Positions 25,901-32,700 of a DNA stretch of 64,000 bases are shown in pieces. The notes under the pieces were generated by a model. It did not search any database. It saw only the letters and a list, made by a program, of their open reading frames with translations, and was not told the origin of the DNA. Position 1 is the first letter of the stretch; every line of letters starts with the position of its first letter. Source of the DNA: Siderastrea radians. Lineage: Eukaryota > Cnidaria > Anthozoa > Scleractinia > Rhizangiidae. The stretch is from contig OZ024897.1 of the NCBI GenBank assembly GCA_964017195.1, forward strand, positions 34,038,536 to 34,102,535, in the 5' to 3' direction. A program made the position numbers and the translations under genes.

Positions 25901-28198
25901 TCACAGTCACTTCAATGCTAACACTGCATTCACAGTCACAAAAGTTGACATCATCACATCACTCGTGATTTGACTTAGCCTCTGAAAGAGACCTTTTTGA
26001 GAAACAGCTTTCTTAACTCCCTGCAGATATGTTATTAGGTATCGGTATATCATGCACGGTTCTCACAATATCACGTGGCCGTGCAATACCTGTAAGTATA
26101 AACTGTTGTTTATTCAACAAATGTATCGTGTTGCCTAGCCTGCGTCGCAGACACTCTACACCGCCTGTATAGACCGTCTGCGAATTGGTGCACAATATCG
26201 TGTTCGAATCCCGCAGAGTCGCACGGACATATGTAGGCGTTTTTGATTGGCTTGTTTCTTACGCAGTTTATGATTGGTCCAATGATCACGTAAGATCATC
26301 ACGCGAGATTTTGTGACAACAAGAGAAATACAAATATATTCAGAAATTGTACATTGTATTGGCGTATGAATACCTGAATACCTTATGTCTGATTCGCCAG
26401 TTAACTGTTGTTTATGTTTGCGTGACATTGAAAAGACTTACGAACGACTAATCTTAGAAAGATGTAGCAAGGATTTCGACATTCTCGCCGAAATCGAAAG
26501 CCTCGAACTCTCGCCCCTCGACAGCAAGTATACAGTGGGACTATATATACAGGCAGTGTGTTGCGAAACTAAAAAAGCGTCGCGGACTTCTCATCCAAAA
26601 AGGACAAGTAGAATCCGAGTTTAAAAATATCCGCGAGAAAGCAAAGAGAGCAGGAGAGTCATTGGAGAACAATGTGGATGCATCGGCAGCAAAAAGGGCA
26701 AGAACTGTGGAACCTGAGAGTTTTCCTCTACGACAATGTAATTGCCATTAATTACTTGTTGGACGATATCTGGGTCCTCTTCGTCAGTAATAGCGATCGC
26801 TGGCACTCCATTGTTGTTGCGAAAAAGAACTTGGCCTTCCATTAAAGATCGTAAAGGCGAAATCACGACCACAAGACTGGAGCCCCGAGGTTTATCAAGC
26901 AGAGCATCTGCAGGGATTGGAAGACACTGGAAAATCAAGGATTTCCCGTAACCAGTTGGCAAATTCACAAACATATATCCGTGCGACTCTGCTGGATGTC
27001 GGAACGAGCTTTTGTGCACTAATTCGCAGACGGTCTATATCGACGGTTTCGAGTTTCGACAACGCGTGGCCGGCTGCAACGCAGGCTATGTGTTGCCTTC
27101 AGGTCTGAATTTGCACAACTTGCTAGGCAGCAAACGTGTTTCTTTCATAAAAAGAGATTCAATCTCCTCAGACAGTGTTGGCACAGTCTTGAAAAGTCCT
27201 TGAAGTTTAGAAGAAGTCCTTGAAAGGTCCTTGAACAGAAGAATTCCTTGAAAAGTCCTTGAACTCCTCGTAAAGTCCTTGAAAAGTCCTTGAATTTTCC
27301 CCGAACTAGAATATGATAGGGAGGAATCAAACTGTAGCAATCCAGCATGAATTTGAATATTCCTGTTTTTCTAATGTTGGCCGTCCTGCAAATGGCACAA
27401 ACATTACGTGCTTTGCGTGTCCTGCTGTAAGCAAATTAAACTTACATTTATTGTAAAAGAGCCTTGAAAAACAAATTTGGTCCTTGAAAAGTCCTTTGAA
27501 AAAAGATTTCACTTTCTTGTGCGAACCCTGTCAGACGGAACGCTCAGTGAAGTCGATTATCATGGTGTTTACTCTCGCTCTGCAATACTTAATAATTATT
27601 CACTGAAGTGGAGGCGAACGGTGGTGAATATTTGCCGAGCCGCATCTACTAGTCTTCACCGACACCGAGGCAAATAGTGTATACCAAACCAGTGGATAGC
27701 CAGCACTAAATAGTGAGAAATGAGGAAAACTCGCGCGCGAAATCCAGAAAAATGCCGGGAGGTGAATAGCAGATACTATCCCCGACTCGAGTTTGAGTAG
27801 CCAATCAGAGCGCGCGAAAAACACTATCCACTGGTGTTTTGGTATGTACTTAAATATAATGTAGTACAGTAAATGTGGAGCAAATGTTTAATTGGACCTT
27901 TGGATGTAATGCAATCCAATTTCATTTCTTATGCCACATTTTCATTGTACATTCTTTGAGAGTCTTTAATTTGATTTGGATTTAATGGCCTTCGCCTCTT
28001 TATTACTCTATCCAGTTACGTCACAGGTACCATCAGTACGAAATCTCAGCGGGATTCCTCGCCGCCAGTCTCAGCTCGTCCGCTATCATCATTCCTTTAA
28101 TGGGATTCAAAGTACCCCGGATGTATGGCGTGTACCTCATCCTTCTATATGTATCTTACTTAGCCACGTCTATTGTGGCTGAAATAAAACATGTCTAA
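4701..28198 (+). CDS. SLC8B1: NCLX-type sodium/calcium exchanger, copy A (complete, 17 exons)
   Basis: Product: CaCA-superfamily antiporter of the NCLX/CCX branch. In animals the characterised member exchanges Na+ (or Li+) for Ca2+ across the inner mitochondrial membrane; location here is inferred. CDS join: 4701-4946, 10546-10701, 10945-10997, 11733-11790, 14640-14754, 15407-15574, 16116-16205, 17464-17619, 17711-17800, 19510-19643, 20920-21052, 21677-21798, 23881-23958, 24326-24401, 25489-25569, 26027-26091, 28016-28198 (2004 nt, 667 aa; the human protein is about 584 aa). Seen: basic then hydrophobic N-terminus, Cys-rich segment (83-134), alpha-1 with GNGAPD at 179-184, charged loop (about 290-420) with an RRNS site at 371-374, alpha-2 with GNSIGD at 554-559 and CFGGPLLN ending at N586, hydrophobic C-terminus. 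The start is the ATG shared with copy B. All junctions are GT-AG and phases agree. Confidence 0.93.
6065..6195. repeat. foldback (inverted repeat) element
   Basis: Two imperfect arms of about 55 bp surround a short T-rich centre. The left arm contains GGTGGTGCAAAGATGTGAAT and the right arm reads, reversed, GGTGGCTTGAAGATATGAAT. It would form a long hairpin. No coding capacity. Confidence 0.7.
6615..7699. mobile_element. non-autonomous TIR element packed with CGATTCGA-type tandem repeats
   Basis: Terminal inverted repeats 6615-6649 and 7665-7699 match at 33 of 35 positions, beginning TGTCCAATACACCCAAACTG. Inside are two copies of a roughly 123-bp unit (from 6912 and 7035) and about four copies of a unit starting CTCCCTGTTCGCCTT (near 7203, 7343, 7411, 7548) joined by palindromic clusters of GATTCGAGTCGAATCG. 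No transposase is visible. A clear target-site duplication is not evident. Confidence 0.8.
10546..10701 (+). CDS. SLC8B1: NCLX-A exon 2 (residues 83-134)
   Basis: Encodes a Cys-containing segment starting ECSELRQLNSSEERC and ending in the first hydrophobic helix (VVSLAFVLL). Cysteines at positions 2, 15, 24 and 39 of the exon fit the conserved Cys pattern ahead of TM1 in NCLX proteins and may form disulfides. Boundaries TTTTTAG| and |GTATGT; phase 0 at both ends. Confidence 0.92.
10945..10997 (+). CDS. SLC8B1: NCLX-A exon 3 (residues 135-152)
   Basis: A 53-nt micro-exon coding [17 protein letters not shown] and two bases of Tyr152. It is too short for routine ORF detection but is matched at the same length and phase in copy B. 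The acceptor (CATCAAG|) is weak, preceded by an AC-T8 tract. Confidence 0.88.
10998..11732 (+). other. NCLX-A intron 3, nothing recognised
   Basis: 735-bp intron beginning GTAAGT and ending CCTCTAG. Only AT-rich sequence is visible, though the first 50 bp align with the start of copy B intron 3. Confidence 0.7.
11733..11790 (+). CDS. SLC8B1: NCLX-A exon 4 (residues 152-171)
   Basis: 58-nt exon coding FCPSLTVISKTLRISQNVA, the cytosol-facing approach to alpha-1 (FCP..L..IS.TL..S.NVAG is characteristic of NCLX). It ends phase 0 immediately before a U12-type donor, GTATCCTTT. Confidence 0.92.
12796..13222. repeat. 149-bp tandem repeat, about three copies
   Basis: The motif GATTGCAATCTYGGATGGAA recurs at 12923 and 13072, period 149; an earlier, shortened copy starts near 12796. 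Each unit contains AATGGAATAGAAAC and a GGGAGGGAGGGGTGG block. Confidence 0.85.
13438..13635 (-). repeat. inverted repeat with hammerhead ribozyme at its tip
   Basis: Arms of roughly 75 bp share TTACCCCTAAATCTAC in opposite orientations (near 13471 and 13600). Read on the minus strand the loop contains the hammerhead core listed separately, so the arms extend its stem I. Arrangement resembles head-to-tail or foldback terminal repeats of Penelope-like retroelements; that family link is inference. Confidence 0.65.
13498..13577 (-). ncRNA. type I hammerhead ribozyme candidate
   Basis: On the minus strand: CTGATGA (13555-13549), stem II GGCCT/AGGCT with an AACA loop, GAAA (13534-13531), then palindromic ACAGCTGT as a loopless stem III followed by C17 (13523), giving a GUC cleavage site. 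Stem I includes a 9-bp helix (AAGTATTAG with CTAATACTT) separated from the core by internal loops. All conserved core bases of the hammerhead are present. Very short stem III suggests activity as a dimer, as reported for ribozymes in Penelope-like elements. Activity is untested. Confidence 0.6.
14640..14754 (+). CDS. SLC8B1: NCLX-A exon 5, alpha-1 core (residues 172-210)
   Basis: Begins [16 protein letters not shown], the alpha-1 signature. Asn180, Pro183 and Asp184 correspond to human residues N149, P152 and D153, implicated in ion binding. It starts after the U12-type acceptor TATAG| and ends phase 1 at TTTG|GTAACA. Confidence 0.95.
14755..15406 (+). other. NCLX-A intron 5, nothing recognised
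   Basis: 652-bp intron; only T-rich and A-rich runs and no repeat family I can name. Confidence 0.6.
15407..15574 (+). CDS. SLC8B1: NCLX-A exon 6 (residues 210-266)
   Basis: Codes the second half of alpha-1 (AGIFVTTVVVGVVSF), the RPFTRD turn and the next membrane helix. 168 nt, phase 1 at both ends. The middle 100 bp are almost identical to copy B exon 6. Confidence 0.95.
15575..16115 (+). other. NCLX-A intron 6, nothing recognised
   Basis: 541-bp intron. It lacks the SINE-like unit that sits in copy B intron 6. A GA-rich tract lies near 15999-16019. Confidence 0.6.
16116..16205 (+). CDS. SLC8B1: NCLX-A exon 7 (residues 266-296)
   Basis: One hydrophobic helix (FIAFYIAYILVVIVGHCIY) followed by the basic membrane-exit QRWKRK, the start of the large hydrophilic loop. 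90 nt, phase 1-1. Confidence 0.93.
16206..17463 (+). other. NCLX-A intron 7
   Basis: 1258-bp intron with a possible tRNA-derived unit (16634-16700). Around 17031-17105 it aligns to copy B near 45659-45920, where copy B carries an extra inserted element. Confidence 0.7.
16634..16700 (+). repeat. possible tRNA-derived SINE relic
   Basis: GCCGGTAGAGCAATCTG resembles a tRNA D-arm/A box and GGGTTTTATTCCC a degenerate B box at tRNA-like spacing. It cannot fold into an intact tRNA. Weak call. Confidence 0.3.
17464..17619 (+). CDS. SLC8B1: NCLX-A exon 8, acidic loop (residues 296-348)
   Basis: Codes the start of the regulatory loop, with an acidic Ser-rich part (SEGSSDFSGDSIDINEP). No membrane segment. 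156 nt, phase 1-1, so it could be skipped without a frameshift. It is among the more divergent exons relative to copy B. Confidence 0.92.
17711..17800 (+). CDS. SLC8B1: NCLX-A exon 9, loop with RRNS site (residues 348-378)
   Basis: Ends with [15 protein letters not shown] at 371-374 fits the basophilic PKA consensus RRxS and is kept in copy B. 90 nt, phase 1-1. The preceding intron is only 91 bp in A and 99 bp in B. Confidence 0.92.
18128..18504. mobile_element. PIF/Harbinger-like MITE with TAA target duplication
   Basis: 377 bp. Inverted termini read GGGTGCGTTCTTTTGGGAC at the left and, reversed, GGGTGCATTCTTTTGGGAC at the right, with TAA directly flanking both ends (18125-18127, 18505-18507). 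Internal sequence repeats GGAATAC/ATTCCG motifs. No transposase. Three-base TWA duplications with G-rich termini fit PIF/Harbinger. The matching point of copy B intron 9 has no such insert. Confidence 0.85.
18600..19080. repeat. degenerate CAGACCATTCATCC minisatellite
   Basis: Imperfect units of about 20-28 bp containing CCATCTGTCAGACCATTCAT variants. The same family occupies the homologous intron of copy B (49740-50290), so the array predates the gene duplication. Long open frames across it are artefacts of the repeat. Confidence 0.85.
19510..19643 (+). CDS. SLC8B1: NCLX-A exon 10 (residues 378-422)
   Basis: End of the loop: ISAWRKFLRGLQPIDEEEW, then SRSNYFWKFFLVLK leading into the next helix. 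The ..L.P.D...W......WK pattern matches the family just before TM6. Phase 1 in, phase 0 out. Confidence 0.93.
19644..20919 (+). other. NCLX-A intron 10
   Basis: 1276-bp intron. It holds a minus-strand hammerhead-like hairpin at 20108-20152, listed separately. The rest shows only AT-rich sequence, partly alignable to copy B near 53500-53900. Confidence 0.7.
20108..20152 (-). ncRNA. hammerhead-like relic
   Basis: Minus strand: CTGATGA (20145-20139), an extra A, a perfect 7-bp stem GATCGAA/TTCGATC, then GAAAC (20119-20115). The extra base between core and stem II and a non-palindromic stem III suggest an inactive or non-canonical motif. Confidence 0.4.
20920..21052 (+). CDS. SLC8B1: NCLX-A exon 11 (residues 423-467)
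   Basis: [20 protein letters not shown] then [18 protein letters not shown]: helix, short acidic loop, and the W..(W)LN.LH motif of NCLX. Phase 0 in, phase 1 out; donor GTTTGT in both copies. Confidence 0.95.
21053..21676 (+). other. NCLX-A intron 11
   Basis: 624-bp intron. Near 21372-21420 it contains a single unit of the sequence (CCACCTAACAGTGGTGTACA) that is expanded into a 17-bp minisatellite in copy B intron 11. Confidence 0.75.
21677..21798 (+). CDS. SLC8B1: NCLX-A exon 12 (residues 467-507)
   Basis: Codes GNTLIGGHFPAWALALCVG and a hydrophobic helix ending in the polar turn TTRSDRRPCAHF. Phase 1 in, phase 0 out. Confidence 0.93.
22038..23383. mobile_element. TTAA-flanked non-autonomous DNA transposon
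   Basis: 1346 bp. Left end GGCCGCGGGTGA, right end TCACCCGCGGCC, each directly bordered by TTAA (22034-22037 and 23384-23387). A TTAA duplication is typical of piggyBac and Kolobok superfamilies. The interior has no transposase-like frame, only AT-rich sequence. Confidence 0.75.
23507..23843. repeat. CACTTAATTTTCGCG inverted-repeat element
   Basis: CACTTAATTTTCGCG occurs near the left end and, inverted with one change, near the right end (CGCAAAAATTAAGTG); related TTTTCGCGACA motifs lie between. Boundaries are approximate. Confidence 0.5.
23881..23958 (+). CDS. SLC8B1: NCLX-A exon 13 (residues 508-533)
   Basis: 78 nt, phase 0-0. Codes [20 protein letters not shown] then IVNLLQ, the helix and amphipathic stretch just before alpha-2 (family pattern LFA.L.F..S..WI...A.E.V..L). 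Confidence 0.95.
24080..24168 (+). repeat. tRNA-derived SINE-like unit
   Basis: GGCAGCGTGGTCGAGTGG reads as a tRNA-Ser/Leu-like 5' arm with A box; GGTTCAACTCC fits the B box. The long middle part resembles a class II variable arm. No intact acceptor stem. It lies in intron 13 of copy A; intron 13 of copy B (60429-60659) lacks it. Confidence 0.55.
24326..24401 (+). CDS. SLC8B1: NCLX-A exon 14, alpha-2 core (residues 534-559)
   Basis: [20 protein letters not shown] then GNSIG(D): alpha-2 signature. Asn555 and Ser556 align with human N467 and S468, reported as critical for transport. Phase 0 in, 1 out. Confidence 0.95.
24402..25488 (+). other. NCLX-A intron 14 with degenerate tandem repeat
   Basis: 1087-bp intron. 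Much of it (from about 24450) consists of diverged units with ACAGTACCACAAGAAAGTA and GGATTTCATCCCGTACAG-type segments, the same family as the 106-bp array in copy B introns 14 and 15. No gene. Confidence 0.65.
25489..25569 (+). CDS. SLC8B1: NCLX-A exon 15, alpha-2 second half (residues 559-586)
   Basis: Codes [20 protein letters not shown] then FGGPLL and one base of Asn586. Gly582 and Asn586 align with human G494 and N498. The exon ends at CTTA| followed by a U12-type donor GTATCCTTA. Confidence 0.95.
25570..26026 (+). other. NCLX-A intron 15, U12-type
   Basis: Donor GTATCCTTAT (8 of 9 to GTATCCTTT). Branch-like TTTCTTAAC sits with its adenosine 10 nt before the AG at 26025-26026. Splicing here, phase 1, produces Asn586, the residue the family requires. 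The intron also contains more diverged units of the CAGCACCAC repeat. Confidence 0.82.
26027..26091 (+). CDS. SLC8B1: NCLX-A exon 16 (residues 586-607)
   Basis: Codes [20 protein letters not shown] and Pro: end of alpha-2 (N.L.G.G..C....ISR). 65 nt, phase 1 in, 0 out, donor GTAAGT. Confidence 0.94.
26385..26734 (+). pseudogene. fragment of a Cys-containing hypothetical protein
   Basis: Frame 26385-26527 codes SDSPVNCCLCLRDIEKTYER and onward to about DSK; after a frame change near 26527 it continues as CVAKLKKRRGLLIQKG and ends with AKRARTVEP before a stop. Spaced Cys residues followed by a basic helix look like a small zinc-binding N-terminal domain. The frame break shows decay. Function unknown. 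Confidence 0.4.
26720..27019 (-). pseudogene. RecQ-type DNA helicase fragment
   Basis: Minus-strand frame with Walker A motif LPTGYGKSLIFQCLP, then VVVISPLRSLMEGQV (motif Ia) and AITDEEDPDIVQQVINGNYI. These are SF2 RecQ helicase motifs I and Ia. The frame stays open to 26621, but similarity stops near 26720, and DEAH, later motifs and the C-terminal half are missing, so it is a fragment of about 100 residues, opposite in strand to the neighbouring fragment. It starts within or beside the right TIR. Confidence 0.7.
27183..27310. repeat. GTCCTTGAA short tandem repeat
   Basis: AAGTCCTTGAA recurs about ten times at irregular spacing, with a further pair at 27479-27497. Confidence 0.75.
27590..27845. 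mobile_element. MITE family with CCAGTGGATAG termini (copy 1)
   Basis: CCAGTGGATAG near 27690 and CTATCCACTGG near 27827 are inverted ends; inner sequence includes GTAGCCAATCAGAGCGCG. A second, diverged member is at 49000-49275 in copy B intron 7. The outer boundaries are approximate since similarity between the two copies starts about 90 bp before the inverted motif. Confidence 0.6.
28016..28198 (+). CDS. SLC8B1: NCLX-A exon 17, C-terminus and stop (residues 608-667)
   Basis: Acceptor TATCCAG|TTA. The frame reads LRHRYHQYEISAGFLAASLS, hydrophobic SSSAIIIPLMGFKVPRMYG, then VYLILLYVSYLATSIVAEI and KHV-stop. The hydrophobic pair and the ..R.YG.YL.LLY pattern match the NCLX C-terminus. The correct frame is not the longest ATG frame here. 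No counterpart for copy B lies in the window. Confidence 0.88.
   Translation, partial: LRHRYHQYEISAGFLAASLSSSAIIIPLMGFKVPRMYGVYLILLYVSYLATSIVAEIKHV
28183..28188 (+). terminator. poly(A) signal AATAAA overlapping the last codons of NCLX-A
   Basis: AATAAA lies 10 nt before the stop codon's first base region (within GAAATAAAACATGTC) and is followed at 28205-28240 by G/T-rich sequence, which would place cleavage just after the stop and give a very short 3' UTR. A more distal site cannot be excluded. Confidence 0.35.
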
Positions 28199-29249
28199 CT
28201 CTAGTAGAGTAAAGTAGGGTAGGTTATGTGGGGAGGAAACTGGAGGAGGGCGGGTTGTGAGGGAAGGGTAAGGGTAAGTTAGTTTGTTGTAAAATTATTA
28301 AGAACCTAGGACAACTGCGAACGTTACTATGCACGTGCATTAGACGTTCTGGTTCCTTTTTTCGCTGTTTCCTGGAAAACAGCAACGTGAAATGACCAGT
28401 TTTAAGGTTCTATGGAGAACACGAACATTCGATGGTAAATGTTCTTTCTTTATTTAAACTTTGAAACTTCATCAATAGATTCGAAGTCACATGTAGATAA
28501 AGTGATGAGTGTTTGTGAGTGAGAAACGTAAGGACACAGCCACACGAGAATGAATTTTGTCAGAGGAACTTTTCCTCTTCCGGTTGTCCTAAAATACTCG
28601 TGCGCTCTCGGTGACTGTTGAGTGCTCATCTTAAATTTAAACACTCTTCACTTGGGTGTCTTGCAGTGTTCTATGGTGCAGTGAAATCATGAACCCACCT
28701 CTCAGACGACTCTCGTCCATGTTTTGGGGAGCTGACGATAGTCGTTGATCGATGAAAGAAAACTGTCATCGTTTGACTCTCAGAGACTATAGTTTGGCCA
28801 AGACTAAGAATTTTCCCAAACCCAAAACTCACTTGAGTGTCTCAGGCATGTATTTGCAGAGTATTTTTATTTTCATTGTTTTAGGTTATTAAGTTAAAGA
28901 AAAGAAAGATAACGTATGTACAACCAATTAAAGGGGTTGCGTTATAATTCAATTTTAGCATTTAAAAATGTGTAATTATATTTCAATTTTATCGAAATTT
29001 ATTCTTATTGACATAAGAATTTTGATGAATTTATGTGATGACTTTTTTAAAAAGTCGGATTACCTAATTTAATCTAATTTAATTATTTAAAAACGAGTGT
29101 AGCTGTTTACTCGGTAAGATCCATGATCGCCGAATACATATTGACTGTCATTCCACCAGGTGGATATATCGTTTGTTTCGAAATTTCCTGTAAATGTCTC
29201 ATCATCATCATTATCTAACTTGTCTGATCAACTGGCCTACCTATTAGGT

Positions 29250-29720
29250 ACATCAAATGAGTAAAGAAGTTAGTTTCTAAAGAACCTGTAGTGCTGCGTC
29301 GGTGGGGAAGTGAGACACAAAAATTTGAATTGACCTGGTAAATTGGGCACAAAAATTGGCCAAAAGCTGACGTTTGTAGCGTTAGCCCTTCGTCAAAGCG
29401 AATCAAGGAGTTGTTGGTTGTAAGTAGCTTGTATGTGGAACGGTGGAGCTACGCTATTGGTGGAAACATGGGAACACATTACACGGCTTTCATTCAACTA
29501 ATTTATTTGTGTTTTCAATTAATCAATCATTGTTTTTTACGTTGCCATGTTTTTTTACCAATAGCAAAGCTCCACCTTTTACAGATAAACCACTTACAAC
29601 CCACAATTTCTTAATTCGCTCTGACGAAGGGCTTGTGCTTGAAACGTCAGCTTTTGAAGTACTTTACCACGGCCAATTTACCTTTTCAACTCAGTTTTTG
29701 CGCCTAACAGGTACGCCCGC
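29250..29720. mobile_element. Penelope-like terminal repeats in inverted orientation, with hammerhead-like core
   Basis: Left part (minus) and right part (plus) share GACGAAGGGCT, AACGTCAGCTTTTG, CCAATTTACC and a CAACTCAG/AATTC segment. On plus, CTGACGA (29621-29627) ... GAAAC (29641-29645) followed by palindromic ACGT and C is a hammerhead-like core; the left copy has CAAAC instead of GAAAC. The left part also shares ACCGACGCAGCAC with 43360-43400. Confidence 0.5.
29618..29656 (+). ncRNA. hammerhead-like motif
   Basis: CTGACGA, a weak stem II, GAAA, loopless ACGT stem III and C17, with GCT/AGC as the start of stem I. An additional A separates core and stem II, so activity is doubtful. Confidence 0.35.
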
Positions 29721-32700
29721 GGGGAAGGCTTCTTGTAATTTGTTCTAGAGGCGGTATTTCCTTTTGTGGATAGCTTAGATAAAGCGGCTTTTCAATAATT
29801 GTCATAAAACGAATCTGAGCAGTCCCGGCTAGCCAATCACAACTGACCCAATGAGCCAAGCAAAACTCAAACCCAACCATGCTTATCGCCTCTTTCTCGC
29901 GGAAACAAATTAATCTCTGGCACCCAGGGTAATGAAAAGTTTATTTCCTGCAAATTGTAATCCTTTTAGGCAGAAGCACTTGACTGTGGTCTTGCATAAA
30001 ACCCAGCCTTTTCCTCGTTTTTGTATGTCTGTGTGTGTGTGCCGTATACTCGGCAATTGCGCGGAGTGCGCAGCCATATCTTAAATAATATAATGACGTC
30101 ACGGCACCGATCTTGAACACAGTATCGTTAACGAATATCGGTAAATATTGTCCTCGTGTCAGATCGATGTGAAAAATTGTATCGACTCACCCTTAAATTG
30201 CTCGATATTATTTTGACACAATTTATCCAAGTCTAAACCGGTGCCAAGCGAGGAGAAACAGGCACCACACGCAGCTAAATTCGATCTCGCTTTTGGTTGG
30301 TTGGAAACGGTATGTTTGTTCTGATTGGCTAGAGCAAGTTGCACGAGATAAAAACGGAAATATAAAGGAAATTCAGCTTGTTTGCCATTTACATGGGCAA
30401 ACCGGTCGGTTTGCGGTTTGGGCAAATGGTAAGCAAATTTCCGTATTGGGAAATTCCGTTCGGGACTGGCGCTTACCATTTGCAGAAATACCTCCCATTT
30501 ACGAAAAAATTTGCATGACGACGACGACTAACGAAAGGGTTACAAGCAAAAGCTTCAATTAACAAAACAACGACTCTGCACGTGCGTTATTCTTGGTACA
30601 TTTCTTTGCCGTTCTGTGCAAAACAACAACGGGAAGTGACAAAATTCAACGTTTGGTGTAGAATGCAAACACATTGCAACGGTGAATTTTCGTTATTTTA
30701 TTTAATAATAATAATAACATAGTAACGATGACTTTACTTTCGGGTCAAGTGATATGGCACCCTGTAAAGACAGGGCGCTAACTGGGGACACAGCTATTTT
30801 CTAATGAATTTTTTATTGAACAGCCGTCCTTACAAATTCAGCTCCTGGATAATTCGACTACATTAAATAGGCAAAACGAGTCGGAATAATCGCCAAGAAG
30901 TTTAAAAGATTGTGAAGTCATTTTAAAAGTGACATTTTCCTTCCCGTCGCCGTCGTCGTGTCTAAGTTTGGGACAGAAAATGTCCGCGAGAGCCTGCAAC
31001 TGTTATCAAAGATTAGGTTTGAACAAATGGGAACACGAATTTCCGTTTGGAACGTTCCGTCTGGAAAAATAGGACTACCTTTTCAGACGTTCCGTTGCTC
31101 CCGGAAATTTTCCACTGGAGCGACCTGAAAAGTCGTGTACCATTTACTTTCCAACCGGAATTTCCGGAAAGTTTTTGTAAATGGTAAACAATCTTAATGA
31201 CTTTCAACAACCCCATTCAAAAGCGGCTTTCGGAAATAATTCTTTTTTCTTGTACATTTACTGAAGTAAAAAAACGTTGCGTTCACCCTTGTTTATGTTA
31301 TACTATTTTTCACGTACCTCTGTAACAGACCTGGTAAAACCCAGGCGTGCCTATCTCGAAAGCCGCGAAAACGTAATTTCGTTCCCGAAAAGCCAATTTT
31401 TCACATACGAACCACTCATTCTACAAAGCTGTTATTTTAACGTGTCTTAAAGATAAAAATTATTTGACTTATAACAAAGTTTCATGCTCAGAAATTTCTT
31501 TGTTTTCAAGCTACGCCGGTGTGAAGTGTCGCGCCCGATATCGGCCTGAAAGGTTTCAGAGCTTTCGAGAAACCCACGCAAGGACTGACAAAATCCACCA
31601 GGTTGTTTCAGTTGTCAAATGACAGAACAGTGATTTAGAAAGGCCGTGTTTTTTGGAGAGAATGCGAAATCGCATTTGCGATCTCAGATCATATGGATTC
31701 TTTACCACCAACAAAACGGAAAATCATCTGCCATGACGACGCAGGATGGAGGCCTACAGAATCGCACAAAACGACGTTTTGTCCAGTATTGTCTCGAAAT
31801 AAATTGCAAATATCGACAAGAACGTTATCCCGTTTATCTCAGTTAGTTAGTTTGTTAATAAAATTGCTTCGTTCGGTTAAATTAAACCAAAACGAGGAAT
31901 TGTTGTACGAGTGAAATTATCGTGACAAGTAATAATTTTGTCTGTGCTTTAAGGGACATTCTACAACGATAGGGCAATGAAATTTTGACTGAATTTTCGT
32001 TTTCATAAGACCAATGCGTCTTACCGGAAACATTTGCACGTAACACCGCTTGTCAGATGTACTTTTTTGAATCCTTTCTCAAAAACCGCTCAGATCATGA
32101 AGCTCAGAAATCCGGATTTAGATTTGATCTTATGAATCAATTCGAAGTGTGAATTTTATGCAGTCGAGAACAATGATACGTTGGGGTAGATTATCTGGTG
32201 TGTGTAGAAAAAATTTATCTTTATTTCTTTCGTAAAGCAAATCCTATTCCTAAAAACGTAACTAAGGCGTTTGGGACAAACGACGATGTCACGGCGTGTC
32301 ATGCAATGCACGCTGTTAGAAATTAGCTTTTCATGTTTTCATGCGTTGAAAATGAGCTTTTCTTGTAAAACATTTTCAGTTGCAAAAGGAATAACTGTCC
32401 CACGAACGACACGACATATTTTTAAGTCATCCTCAACCTGGCAGAGATATAAAATCTGAAGACCTCGCGATTTATGATTTTAGAATTTGATGACGTCACG
32501 TGAAAACCAGCAGTTAGCAGCGACAGAAACTTTGTCAGGGTGCTAGCGATAAAAGGTCATAAAAATAAAAACCCTCAAGTATCCTTTTTCAACTCCTATT
32601 AAAAGCTATGAAAAGGTGTGCAGAAGTCCAGATAAAAATCCTCACAATACTTAGTGGGCAGTAGGGGTGAGGTTGTGATGGATTATCCATTATCGCCATA

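Larger units (their letters stand above)
26136..27088. mobile_element. Pack-MULE-like TIR element carrying a RecQ fragment
   Basis: 953 bp. Both ends begin TAGCCTGCGTYGCAG, and the inverted similarity continues in blocks for about 100 bp (ATAGACCGTCTGCGAATT; AGAGTCGCACGGAYATATG). The flanks show a 9-bp repeat differing at one base (CGTGTTGCC 26127-26135; TGTGTTGCC 27089-27097). Long TIRs with a 9-bp duplication are the signature of Mutator-like elements. Contents are gene fragments, not a transposase, hence Pack-MULE-like. It lies in copy A intron 16. Confidence 0.7.

Noticed and set aside
26720..27019. Intact RecQ helicase gene
   Set aside because: Only motifs I and Ia are present and the frame then runs into unrelated sequence inside a TIR element.
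27976..28182. Frame starting MDLMAFASLLLYPVTSQVP
   Set aside because: Wrong frame over the last NCLX exon; the phase-0 frame gives the family C-terminus.
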